Origin: Hyphomicrobium sp.
GTDB taxonomy: Bacteria; Pseudomonadota; Alphaproteobacteria; Rhizobiales; Hyphomicrobiaceae
Direction: 5' to 3'
Assembly: GCA_016716675.1 (NCBI GenBank)
Contig: JADJVG010000005.1
Coordinates: forward strand, 1-64,000
Length of the DNA: 64,000 bases
The position numbers were made by a program, and so were the translations under genes. How positions within the stretch are numbered: the first letter of the stretch is position 1; each line of letters starts with the position of its first letter. Positions 32,493 through 41,301 of the stretch are shown here, in pieces. The notes beneath the pieces are model-generated. The model did not search any database, had not been told where the DNA came from, and saw nothing but the letters and a program-made list of their open reading frames with translations.

Positions 32493-34039
32493 TCATTCCC
32501 ACTCGATGGTGCCGGGCGGCTTCGACGTGACGTCGTAGACAACACGATTGATGCCGCGCACTTCATTGATGATGCGGGTCGCCGCGCGCCCCAGGAATCC
32601 CATATCGAACGGGAAGAAATCGGCGGTCATGCCATCGACCGACGTCACCGCGCGCAGAGCGAGGACGTGATCGTAGGTGCGCCCGTCTCCCATCACCCCG
32701 ACAGTGCGCACCGGCAACAGCACGGCAAACGCCTGCCAGATCGCGTCATAGAGACCGGCATTGCGGATCTCTTCCAGATAGATGGCATCGGCTTTGCGCA
32801 GAATATCGAGCTTCTCGTGGGTGATCTCGCCAGGGATACGGATCGCGAGACCTGGCCCCGGGAATGGATGACGCCCAACGAAGGCTTCCGGCAGACCAAG
32901 TTCACGCCCCAGCGCGCGCACTTCGTCTTTGAACAGCTCACGCAGCGGCTCAACCAGCTTCATGTTCATGCGCTCAGGCAAACCGCCGCCGTTATGATGC
33001 GACTTGATCGTCACCGACGGACCGCCTGTGAACGAGACGCTCTCGATCACGTCCGGATAGAGCGTGCCCTGCGCCAAGAACTCCGCGCCGCCGATCTTGC
33101 GGGCTTCGGCTTCGAATACATCGATGAAGTGCTTGCCTATGGTTTTGCGCTTTGTCTCGGGGTCGGAGACGCCTGCCAGCGCATCGAGAAATTGCTTGAG
33201 GCATCCACGTGCACCAGCGGTATGTTGTAGTGATCGCGGAATAGGCCGACGACCTGCTCGGCTTCCGCGTGCCGCATCAAACCATGATCGACGAAAACGC
33301 AGGTCAATTGATCGCCGATGGCCTCGTGGATCAAGACCGCGGCGACAGCGCTATCAACGCCGCCCGATAGCCCGCAAATGACACGCCCTTTGCCAACCTG
33401 CGCGCGGATCTTTGCAATCATCTCGCGGCGGTAAGCAGCCATGGTCCAATCGGACTTAAGGCCGGCAATGCGATGCACGAAATTCGCGAGCAGCTTTGCG
33501 CCGTCTGGCGTGTGCACCACTTCTGGATGGAACTGTACGGCATAGAAGCGGCGCTTCTCGTCCGCGACCGCGGCCAACGGAGCATTGGGGGACGTCGCAA
33601 TGATTTCGAATCCAGCGGGCAATTGCGTGACCCGATCGCCGTGGCTCATCCAGACTTGATGTTCGCCGCCCTTGTCCCACACGCCGTCGAACAGCGGGCT
33701 CGGCGTCTTCACGCTGACAAACGCGCGGCCGAACTCACGGTGATGTCCGCTTTCGACTTTGCCGCCAAGCTGTTCGGCCATCGTCTGCTGGCCATAGCAA
33801 ATACCAAGCACCGGGATGCCTGCCGTGAAAACGGCGGCGGGTGCGCGCGGACTTGCGGCCTCCGTTACCGAGGCGGGGCCTCCCGACAAGATCACGGCCC
33901 TTGGCTTCAGCTTGGCGAACGCCGCCTCAGCCGATTGGAAGGGGTGGATTTCGCAATACACGCCCGCTTCTCGCACACGGCGCGCAATCAACTGCGTGAC
34001 CTGGCTGCCGAAGTCGATAATCAGGATTGTGTCTGTCAT
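32493..34039 (-). pseudogene. guaA: GMP synthase (glutamine-hydrolysing), frameshifted
   Basis: GuaA converts XMP to GMP using glutamine and ATP. From the ATG at 34039 (MTDTILIIDFGSQVTQLIARRV) the class I amidotransferase has the nucleophile in GICYGQQ and the HPEV dyad. The ATP-pyrophosphatase P-loop is GLSGGVDSAV. After VDASSN the frame is lost at about 33189-33191. The next frame continues FLDALAGVSDPETKRKTIGKHFIDVFEAEA and the dimerisation domain (SHHNGGGLP, HPFPGPGLAIRI, PPGTIEWE) to 32493. The lesion is in an A/T run (AATTTCTC, one T short on the coding strand). guaA is indispensable without external guanine, and everything else is intact, so a sequencing error is the likelier explanation. 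guaB is 4.5 kb away. Confidence 0.9.
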
Positions 34040-34141
34040 GCCTGGAAGCCGGTTGGCGTTGCTGCTCTGGGGAAAATACAGGTGTCAGCGAGGGTAGACC
34101 ATCGCCGCCCCGGAGCGTCAAGCGCGCGCCATGCCACGGCC

Positions 34142-36154
34142 TCACGGAAGGCTTGGAAACTCTACGAATCGGCGCAAATACTCGGATCCGTAGCGATTTA
34201 CGTGACCACCGTTCTTGTAAAGCATAGTGCCGTCGGCAATGGGCGAGCAGCGCTCTTTCTGGCACATATAGTCGAATGGCAGCGAGACCGAGACGCCGGG
34301 CATAGTCGCCGCCCGTTTCAGCGCCTCATCGGACCGCTTTAGCTGCCTTTCGGCGTCGGCTCGCGACATGCCACAAGTCGAAGGATCCGTCTTCTGCCGC
34401 ACGCTCGAAACAAGACAACGAACAGGCAGCGCCTCGTAGGTTGGAGGTTGACCGATCAGCAAAACCTTGATGCCGCGCTTGGTGAAGACCTCAATCGTCT
34501 CTTTCAGAACCTTGTCAAAGGTTGGAGCCCAAAGGCCATTGGCTTCTTCCTCTGTCGTCGCAGGCGGCACATCGACTTTCTCGCCAGGGTGCTCTAACCG
34601 GCCCAGCCATTTCTCCCAGAACCCGGAGATCACCGCCAGCTTTAGCCCTGGATTGGCTTCGATGAATTTCTCCGCCACTTGTTGATAGGACTCGCATTCG
34701 CGCGCCTTCGACAGCGGCCATGCCGGGATCTCGACACCGAACAGCAAACCACATCCACCATTCGTGACTTGCCGGAAAGCGAGATTCTTCTCTTCTGCAA
34801 ATTTTGCGATGAGCGGTGTCCAATGATCCGCCAACGAATCGCCTAACAGCGCGACCTCGTAGCTTTCACCGCTGGCCTTCTTGCGGCCGAAGTTACAAAC
34901 GTCCTCGTTGCGGAAGACGTTTTGATAGTCGTCGCATTCGCTGCGCACGGGATTGCCGGATACCATCTCGTCGAGCACCGTGCGGACTTCGGCGTTGTAG
35001 CGTTGCGGAAAGCCCTTGAACAGTTTCAGGCCGCCCGCAATACCGATGATGCCAACAACACCGACCAGAGCGCCCATGACAAACCAGCGGTCGCTCGACG
35101 ACAGCGCCGCCGAGTGCTCATTGTGGCGAGCACGGAATGGCTTTTCGATATAACGCCAGGAGATAATGGCGACGACGAAAGCCACAGAGACGACAATTGC
35201 GGCCTCCACAACATTCAGTGGGCGCTCCAGTGTGTAGCTCCACAGAGCAATAAGCGGCCAATGCCACAAATACAGCGAGTACGAAATCAAACCGATGAAG
35301 ACAGCCGGCCGAATGGCAAGCATCCGGGAAATAAACGTCGGCTGATTGACGCTCGCGAAGATAATGGCTGCCGTCCCAAGCGCAGACGGCGCGGCGCCGA
35401 GCCCTGGAAAATGGGCGTCCGGCGACAGCAGTGCGAAACTCAAAGCGATTGCAGCAGCACCGACCGCCGCCAGAGCATTGGCGACGACGTGCGACAGGTT
35501 GATGTTGCGCGCGACCAGCGCCACAAGGGCACCGGCTAACAGCTCCCAGGCGCGCGTCGGCAGCAGGTAGAACGCGAATTCCGGATCCTGGGTCAACATG
35601 AACTCGGCGTAGACCAGCGACGCCGTTGCGATGGCGAAAGCCACCGCGACCAACACGGTCTTGGAAACGCGCGGCAGCAAGAACATCAGCAGCAGCGGCC
35701 AGGTCAGATAGAACTGATCTTCAACGGCGAGCGACCACGTGTGCAGAAACGGCTTTTCAAGCGATGGCGCGGTGAAGTAGCCGCCGGTGTGGTAGAAGAA
35801 CACGTTGGCATACATCAAGATGGCGGCAAGCAAACTGCGCCCCAAATACCAGTATGTATCCGGTAGCAAAACGAAACCGGAAATCAAGGACACCACAACG
35901 AAGCACACCAACGCCGCCGGCATGAGGCGTCGCGCGCGGCGGACATAAAAATGCAGCAGCGAGAATGTGCCGTCGGCCATCTCGCCGGCGATAAATCGGG
36001 TGATCAAAAAGCCGGAGATGACGAAAAATACGTCAACGCCAACGAACCCGCCGGGAACCGTCCACGGCAAGGCGTGAAATGCCACCACGGCCAGAATCGC
36101 GACCGCACGCAGCCCATCGACAAATGGCAAGTATGTCATCTTGCTTGACCGCAC
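34142..36154 (-). CDS. Membrane acyltransferase (acyltransferase_3) with SGNH domain
   Basis: Proteins of this OafA/YrhL type move acyl groups, usually acetyl, onto extracytoplasmic polysaccharides such as O-antigen or peptidoglycan. The 670-residue product starts YLPFVDGLRAVAILAVVAFH with the family's RAVAI...H motif and has about ten membrane helices over residues 1-370. The periplasmic SGNH domain has the nucleophile in LLGDSLADHW and the C-terminal catalytic Asp/His in ADGTMLYKNGGHVNRYGS. Length matches the fused family. The start at 36154 is followed by MTYLPFV at codon 6, which could be the true start. It lies between guaA and tspO on the same strand; the polysaccharide target is not known. 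Confidence 0.9.
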   Translation of the reverse strand: MRSSKMTYLPFVDGLRAVAILAVVAFHALPWTVPGGFVGVDVFFVISGFLITRFIAGEMADGTFSLLHFYVRRARRLMPAALVCFVVVSLISGFVLLPDTYWYLGRSLLAAILMYANVFFYHTGGYFTAPSLEKPFLHTWSLAVEDQFYLTWPLLLMFLLPRVSKTVLVAVAFAIATASLVYAEFMLTQDPEFAFYLLPTRAWELLAGALVALVARNINLSHVVANALAAVGAAAIALSFALLSPDAHFPGLGAAPSALGTAAIIFASVNQPTFISRMLAIRPAVFIGLISYSLYLWHWPLIALWSYTLERPLNVVEAAIVVSVAFVVAIISWRYIEKPFRARHNEHSAALSSSDRWFVMGALVGVVGIIGIAGGLKLFKGFPQRYNAEVRTVLDEMVSGNPVRSECDDYQNVFRNEDVCNFGRKKASGESYEVALLGDSLADHWTPLIAKFAEEKNLAFRQVTNGGCGLLFGVEIPAWPLSKARECESYQQVAEKFIEANPGLKLAVISGFWEKWLGRLEHPGEKVDVPPATTEEEANGLWAPTFDKVLKETIEVFTKRGIKVLLIGQPPTYEALPVRCLVSSVRQKTDPSTCGMSRADAERQLKRSDEALKRAATMPGVSVSLPFDYMCQKERCSPIADGTMLYKNGGHVNRYGSEYLRRFVEFPSLP

Positions 36155-36222
36155 TCCGATTGTATCTGGAATTCATCGTCGGCTTTGACGCTGCTATATG
36201 CGTGCCAAGTTGATCGCGCGCA

Positions 36223-36672
36223 TTAGTTAAGCCGCCAAACTTCAAAGTTAAGGGCTGCCGCGAACGACACCCAAGCCAGGTAGGGCATGAACACGTAAGC
36301 AGCCATTGGCTCGAGTTCCCAAGCAGCCCAAATAAAGGCAGCAGTCGCTAACCACAATGCAACAACGTCGATCAGCGCCAGCCCGATCTCATGGCGGCCG
36401 AACATCAAATACGACCACAGCGCATTCAAAATGAGGCCTATGCCCCAAATTGCGACGGCTGAACCGACACCACCGGCCTTCCAGGCGAGCCAGCCTGCAA
36501 TCGCAATCATGAGATAGAGCACTGTCCACGCGACCGGAAACAGCCAGTTGGGCGGAGTCCACGATGGTTTGCTGAGTGCCTCATACCACGGTCCGGGCGT
36601 GAATTGCGCGCCGGACAACGCAGCTGCGATGACAAGACCGATGAAAGACAGAAGCGACAGATATTTCGCCAT
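36223..36672 (-). CDS. tspO: TspO/MBR family protein
   Basis: TspO proteins are five-helix membrane proteins that bind tetrapyrroles; in Rhodobacter TspO modulates pigment gene expression with oxygen. The 149-residue product starts MAKYLSLLSFIGLVIAAALSG. It has the family signature WYEALSKPSWTPPNWLFPVAWTVLYLMIA, then ALWSYLMFGRHEIGLALIDV with the conserved W-S-x-x-F-F/M-G pattern, and a final helix to FEVWRLN. A GTG two codons earlier is also possible. Five hydrophobic segments fit. It is not in an obvious operon; the neighbour downstream is the acyltransferase gene. Confidence 0.93.
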   Translation of the reverse strand: MAKYLSLLSFIGLVIAAALSGAQFTPGPWYEALSKPSWTPPNWLFPVAWTVLYLMIAIAGWLAWKAGGVGSAVAIWGIGLILNALWSYLMFGRHEIGLALIDVVALWLATAAFIWAAWELEPMAAYVFMPYLAWVSFAAALNFEVWRLN

Positions 36673-36765
36673 GGACACCGTTTGACCACATGGAGCTGAC
36701 GATCGGTGGCCGCTTATCGCCTACAACGCCGCCTCCGGCAATCGTGTTGTGGGCAGCGAACGCCC

Positions 36766-38058
36766 TCAGGCTGTGCGTTCAAGGATAGCGATGAAGAAAC
36801 CATCGGTGTCGTGGCGCGCCGGCGTCAGCACGAGATGATCGTCGCTGTTGTCAGCTGAGACGGGTGGCTCTCCGGGCAACGCCGCGCGCCACACGTCAGC
36901 AAAAGGCACGGCCCGGAAGTTCGTGTTGGCCGCGAGGCAGGCTGCAATCTGATCGCCATTCTCTTCCGGCAGGATCGAGCAGGTCACATAGACCAAACGT
37001 CCGCCTGGGCGAACCATCTTGACCGCGCGCGCGAGCACCGCTTGCTGGTCCTTCAGGCGTTCACCGAGCGCATGCGGGCGCAGGCGCCATTTGGCGTCTG
37101 GACGGCGGCGCCAGGTGCCAGCCCCCGTGCACGGCGCATCGACCAGAACGCAATCGAATTTGCCAGCAAGCGCGTCGAGGGCCTTTTCATCGCCCGCCTT
37201 GAGGATCTGCACGTTGCGCACACCCGCGCGGCGGATGCGATCGAAGATCGGCTTTAAGCGATGCTTGTCGTCGTCATAGGCATAGATCTGCCCGGTGTTC
37301 TGCATCGCCGCGCCGAGCGCCAACGTCTTGCCGCCAGCGCCTGCACAGAGATCAAGGACCTGCATGCGCGGTCCGGCGCCCGTCAGGGCGGCGACGATCT
37401 GGCTGCCTTCATCCTGGATTTCACACCAGCCCGCTTGGAACGCGGCTTCGGCTTCCAAATTGGGCGTGCGGGCATCGCCCACAGGGGCCGGCACGCGCAC
37501 GCCGACGGGCGAGAATTTAGTTTCGACAGCACCGAAATCCGAGAGCGCCTTTAGCACCTTCTCGCGCGTCGCTTTGAGCGTGTTGACGCGAATGTCCGCC
37601 GGCGCACGGCGCGCCAGCGCACGGCCTTCTTCGGCCGCCCTATCGCCGAACGCGCGCTCGAACGAGGGATGCAGCCATTCCGGATAGTCGCCCGCAACGT
37701 ACGGCGGCGCGCCTGCAAGGTTTGCTGCATCGAGGCGCTGCAGTTCGTCTGCCGTCAGCGCTTCTGGAGCGTGATCGGTGCCATTGCACATAGCGGAAAT
37801 ATCGGCGGCTGAGATGCCACGCTCGCGCAAGGCGCCAAGCACAAGCGCACGTGGTGCTTCCGAGGCCATGATATACGCCGACGACGCCTTATGGCGCAGT
37901 GCGTCGTAGACCATATGGCCGATGGCATTTCGATCACCCGAACCCGCGAAGCGGTGGGCTTTGCCCCAGCTCTGCAGTTCCAGCGATACAGGTTGATGGC
38001 GGCTCAAAATCTGTTCGAGAATTTCGATTGCCGCGGCGATGCGCCCACCAGGTCTCAT
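36766..38058 (-). CDS. RsmB/NOP family RNA (cytosine-5)-methyltransferase
   Basis: These enzymes form 5-methylcytosine in rRNA using a catalytic cysteine. The 430-residue product has an N-terminal NusB-like helical region, then a SAM core with VLDLCAGAGGKTLALGAAMQ (motif I). Motif IV is VDAPCTGAGTWRRRPDAKWR (PC) and motif VI is YVTCSILPEENGDQI (TC), the two Cys motifs of the family. It resembles alphaproteobacterial RsmB (16S C967) but the exact site is not proven. The MAPEG gene and guaB lie upstream on the same strand; the gap to MAPEG is only three bases, so they form an operon. Confidence 0.92.
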   Translation of the reverse strand: MRPGGRIAAAIEILEQILSRHQPVSLELQSWGKAHRFAGSGDRNAIGHMVYDALRHKASSAYIMASEAPRALVLGALRERGISAADISAMCNGTDHAPEALTADELQRLDAANLAGAPPYVAGDYPEWLHPSFERAFGDRAAEEGRALARRAPADIRVNTLKATREKVLKALSDFGAVETKFSPVGVRVPAPVGDARTPNLEAEAAFQAGWCEIQDEGSQIVAALTGAGPRMQVLDLCAGAGGKTLALGAAMQNTGQIYAYDDDKHRLKPIFDRIRRAGVRNVQILKAGDEKALDALAGKFDCVLVDAPCTGAGTWRRRPDAKWRLRPHALGERLKDQQAVLARAVKMVRPGGRLVYVTCSILPEENGDQIAACLAANTNFRAVPFADVWRAALPGEPPVSADNSDDHLVLTPARHDTDGFFIAILERTA

Positions 38059-38061
38059 GAT

Positions 38062-38475
38062 CTAGATCGATGCGCTAGAAACGTGAAAGAACAGTTTGAC
38101 CCACATAGCGCCCAGCACGATCACGCTCACAGAAAAAGCCAGGAACCGATGCGTGACGTTATTGTACGTGACGTGGATGAGCGCCTGGACGGCGCGAAAC
38201 GCCACGAAAACCCAGGCGAAAATGATCATCCAGCCATCATCGCCGTCCGTCGCCATGGCGAATGCCACAACGGCGTAGAACAACACCGGAAATTCCAGCA
38301 GGTTATGATAGGCGTTCGACACCTGACCAGCGCGGCCGCGAAACACCGGCCGGACACCCGGTTCGGCGGTCACTTCACGACGCTGAATGGCTGCGAAGCG
38401 TTCTTTCGCCATCATGAGAAGAATCACGAAGGAGAGCAAGACGAGCACGAAGACGGGATACAGAATGTTGGTCAT
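38062..38475 (-). CDS. MAPEG family membrane protein
   Basis: MAPEG proteins are four-helix membrane proteins that include glutathione-dependent enzymes in eukaryotes; bacterial members are mostly uncharacterised. The 137-residue product (MTNILYPVFVLVLLSFVILL) has four hydrophobic segments and the conserved NLLEFPVLFYAV and RAVQALIHVTYNNVTHRF motifs, the latter being the glutathione-binding-like R...HVTYN stretch. The ATG at 38475 is chosen over an earlier open frame to 38505. It is 19 bases after the guaB stop and three bases before the RsmB-type gene. Confidence 0.85.
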   Translation of the reverse strand: MTNILYPVFVLVLLSFVILLMMAKERFAAIQRREVTAEPGVRPVFRGRAGQVSNAYHNLLEFPVLFYAVVAFAMATDGDDGWMIIFAWVFVAFRAVQALIHVTYNNVTHRFLAFSVSVIVLGAMWVKLFFHVSSASI

Positions 38476-38494
38476 CTCACTTCTCTGTTCGGGA

Positions 38495-40012
38495 TCACAC
38501 GCCACCCACGCCTGGGTAGTTCGGGCTCTCGCGGGTGATCAACACGCCGTGGGCATGGCTTTCGCGAATGCCGGCAGGTGAGATGCGCACGAACTTGGCG
38601 CGCTTCTGAAAGTCAGGGATCGACTTTGCGCCGAGATAGCCCATGCCGGCGCGCAAGCCGCCGACGAGCTGATGCACGACGGCTTCCATCGGCCCCTTGT
38701 ACGGCACCTGCCCTTCGATGCCTTCGGGAACAAGCTTCAGCGTGTCGCGCACTTCGGCCTGGAAATAGCGGTCGGCCGAGCCGCGCGCCATCGCACCAAC
38801 GGACCCCATGCCGCGATACGATTTATACGTGCGGCCCTGGTAGAGATAGGTTTCGCCCGGCGCTTCGTCCGTGCCGGCAAGCAGCGACCCGACCATGACG
38901 CACGATGCGCCCGCCGCGATCGCCTTTGAGATATCGCCCGAGAAGCGGATGCCGCCGTCGGCGATGACCGGCACGCCGGAGCGGGCGGCTTCGCGTGCGC
39001 AATCCATAACGGCGGTCAACTGCGGAACGCCAACGCCCGCGACGATGCGCGTGGTGCAGATCGAGCCGGGACCAATACCGACCTTGATCGCGTCCGCGCC
39101 CGCATCGATCAGCGCCTTGGTCGCATCAGCGGTTGCGACATTGCCGGCGATAACCTGCACGAGGTTCGACATCTTTTTGATGCGCGCGACGGCTTCGATT
39201 ACCTTCGACGAATGACCGTGCGCCGTATCGACGACGATCACATCGCAACCGGCTTCGATGAGCCTGGACGTGCGCTCATAGCCGTCTTCGCCAACCGTCG
39301 TCGCAGCCGCGACGCGCAAGCGGCCCTGCTCATCCTTTGATGCGTTCGGATGTCTAGCGGCCTTCTCGATATCCTTGACGGTGATGAGACCGATGCAGTG
39401 ATACGCATCGTCAACGACGATCAGCTTTTCAATGCGGTTCTGGTGAAGGAGGCGCTTGGCTTCGTCTTGCGAAACGTTGCGCTTGACGGTGATCAGCCGA
39501 TCTTTGGTCATCAGCTCGGAGACTGGCTGATCGAGGCGTGTCGCGAAGCGCACGTCACGGTTTGTCAGAATGCCGACGAGCTTGCCTTTGCCTGCCGTGC
39601 CGTCTTCGGAATTGGTCGAACCTTCAACCACCGGCACGCCGGTGATGCCGAAGTCGGCCATCAATTTAAGAGCGTCTTTGAGTGACTTGGAGGGAGCAAT
39701 CGTGACCGGGTTGAGGACGATTCCGCTCTCGTAACGTTTGACGAGGCCCACGTGGCGCGCCTGCTCGTCGATCGAGAGGTTGCGGTGGATAACGCCGATA
39801 CCGCCTTCTTGTGCCATGGCGATCGCGAGGCGCGCTTCCGTGACCGTATCCATGGCCGACGACAGCATCGGAATGTTTAGGCGGATCGCCTTGGTGAGTT
39901 GTGTTCCGACATCGACTTGGCCGGGCATTACGTCTGACGGGCCCGGTACGAGCAGAACGTCATCAAATGTGAGGGCAACCCCCGAATCGAGCACGAACGG
40001 GCTCGAGGCCAT
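38495..40012 (-). CDS. guaB: Inosine-5'-monophosphate dehydrogenase
   Basis: GuaB oxidises IMP to XMP with NAD+, the rate-limiting step of guanine nucleotide synthesis. The 505-residue product begins FVLDSGVALTFDDVLLVPG. It contains a CBS pair at about 105-225 (MTKDRLITVKRNVSQDEAKRLLHQNRIEKLIV), the active-site Cys loop GIGPGSICTTRIVAGVGVPQ at about 310-329 and the flap YRGMGSVGAMARGSADRY. Length and domains are normal. GGAGAT lies upstream of the start. It begins the run guaB-MAPEG-RsmB type. A GC hairpin at 40034-40056 lies in its leader. Confidence 0.97.
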   Translation of the reverse strand: MASSPFVLDSGVALTFDDVLLVPGPSDVMPGQVDVGTQLTKAIRLNIPMLSSAMDTVTEARLAIAMAQEGGIGVIHRNLSIDEQARHVGLVKRYESGIVLNPVTIAPSKSLKDALKLMADFGITGVPVVEGSTNSEDGTAGKGKLVGILTNRDVRFATRLDQPVSELMTKDRLITVKRNVSQDEAKRLLHQNRIEKLIVVDDAYHCIGLITVKDIEKAARHPNASKDEQGRLRVAAATTVGEDGYERTSRLIEAGCDVIVVDTAHGHSSKVIEAVARIKKMSNLVQVIAGNVATADATKALIDAGADAIKVGIGPGSICTTRIVAGVGVPQLTAVMDCAREAARSGVPVIADGGIRFSGDISKAIAAGASCVMVGSLLAGTDEAPGETYLYQGRTYKSYRGMGSVGAMARGSADRYFQAEVRDTLKLVPEGIEGQVPYKGPMEAVVHQLVGGLRAGMGYLGAKSIPDFQKRAKFVRISPAGIRESHAHGVLITRESPNYPGVGGV

Positions 40013-40033
40013 GCGCTTATCTCCAAAGGTTAA

Positions 40034-40056
40034 GGGGGCGACACGTTCAGGCCCCC
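40034..40056 (-). promoter_or_regulatory. GC-rich hairpin in the guaB leader
   Basis: GGGGGC and GCCCCC form a six-pair stem with an 11-base loop, 22 bases before the guaB start and directly ahead of its GGAGAT ribosome site. It could affect translation or be a transcription pause; no known riboswitch fits. Confidence 0.35.
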
Positions 40057-40271
40057 TGGGGCGAACATTGTCGCGGGGTCTATAGCACCAGGATCGCTGG
40101 TGGGCCAGGGGTTGGGACCGCGTTTAGCCGCGTCAAAAACGCGATTTTCCAGCTTTCCCCGTCTGAGTGGCCAATTACCTGCGCCTGTCATGGCTGTGTC
40201 GTCAAAATCCGTCATTGGAGGCCGCGAGGGGCTGACGTCCGCCCCGTTGGATTCACGAGGTCACCCGGCCC

Positions 40272-40586
40272 ATGTCGTCTCTTTCGACCGCCGCACTCGC
40301 GCTTGCCGTTGCCGCCGGATTGGCTGGCGCGCTAGCCGAGGTGCCGAGCGGCAAGACGGCAGACCGGCGACCCGAATTTCCGTTAGCGGCCCTCGCATGG
40401 GCTGAACTGAACTGCGGCGCTACACGCTTGAGCGAACCAGTGACGCCGCGCGTGCAGTACGAAGACTTCATGCGCGCCACCGCTGGCTACGACGCTGTGC
40501 GGATCGAAGATGGTTTGAAGGTCGCGTGCCATCGCGCCATCGCCACGGCGCAGCGCGTTGCAGACGTGTCTACGCCGCACCCCTGA
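40272..40586 (+). CDS. Small probable exported protein of unknown function
   Basis: The 104-residue product starts MSSLSTAALALAVAAGLAGALAE, a likely signal sequence, then has ALAWAELNCGATRLSEPVTPRVQYEDFMRATAGYDAVRIEDGLKVACHRAIATAQRV with two cysteines. The mature part is not low-complexity and has a codon bias like its neighbours, so I think it is a real gene, but I recognise no family. It is divergent from guaB and converges on rlmE, overlapping its 3' end by 17 bases. Confidence 0.5.
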   Translation: MSSLSTAALALAVAAGLAGALAEVPSGKTADRRPEFPLAALAWAELNCGATRLSEPVTPRVQYEDFMRATAGYDAVRIEDGLKVACHRAIATAQRVADVSTPHP

Positions 40587-41301
40587 ATCCGGTTGCCAAA
40601 ACGTAGAGTTCAGCTGAATCCGAGCGGCTCGCCGGCGGCTTGACGTGGCGCACGACCGCGAAATTCTTTTTCAGCATCGCGAGCAGATCTTTCTCCGTGC
40701 CGCCCTGGAACACTTTGCACAGGAACGCGCCGCCGGGCGCCAGAACATCAATCGCAAACGCTGCGGCTTGCTCGGCGAGGCCCATGATACGCAAGTGGTC
40801 GGTGCCGGTGTGTCCAACCGTGGGTGCTGCCATATCCGACATAACGACATCGGCACTGCCATCGCGCAATTTCGATTTGAGCAGCGGCTCGGCGCTCGCG
40901 TCGGTAAAATCCAATTCCAGAATATCGACGCCGGGGATAGGCTCGACACCGAGATAGTCGATGGCGATCACTTGACCTTTGCCTTCCAGTGACTTGACTT
41001 TATCGGCGGCGATCTGCGACCACCCGCCCGGCGCCGCACCGAGATCGATGACGCGCTGGCCAGATTTTAGGATCGCGTATCGTGCGTCGATCTCTTTCAA
41101 TTTGTACGCCGCCCGCGAGCGCATCCCGTCGCGCTTCGAGGCCGCCACATAAGGATCGTTCAACTGGCGGTCGAGCCAACGCGCCGAAGAAGCCGACCGT
41201 TTGCGCGCGGTCTTGACGTTGACGCGGAGATCGCGCTGACCGCCCGACAAGCTTGATCCCTTCGGACCTGCGCCGCCTTTTCCCGCAGCTTTCTTGGCCA
41301 T
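40570..41301 (-). CDS. rlmE: 23S rRNA (uridine(2552)-2'-O)-methyltransferase RlmE (FtsJ)
   Basis: RlmE methylates the ribose of U2552 in the A loop of 23S rRNA, a late step in 50S maturation. The 243-residue product has a basic N-terminal tail (MAKKAAGKGGAGPKGSSLSGG), then SRAAYKLKEIDARYAIL with the catalytic Lys, SAM motif DLGAAPGGWSQIA and VMSDMAAPTVGHTGTDH. It ends with FLCKVFQGGTEKDLL and VKPPASRSDSAELYVLATGF, covering the K-D-K-E tetrad. The start overlaps the stop of the Ppx/GppA gene by one base (TGATG), so translation is coupled. Confidence 0.94.
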   Translation of the reverse strand: MAKKAAGKGGAGPKGSSLSGGQRDLRVNVKTARKRSASSARWLDRQLNDPYVAASKRDGMRSRAAYKLKEIDARYAILKSGQRVIDLGAAPGGWSQIAADKVKSLEGKGQVIAIDYLGVEPIPGVDILELDFTDASAEPLLKSKLRDGSADVVMSDMAAPTVGHTGTDHLRIMGLAEQAAAFAIDVLAPGGAFLCKVFQGGTEKDLLAMLKKNFAVVRHVKPPASRSDSAELYVLATGFRGAA

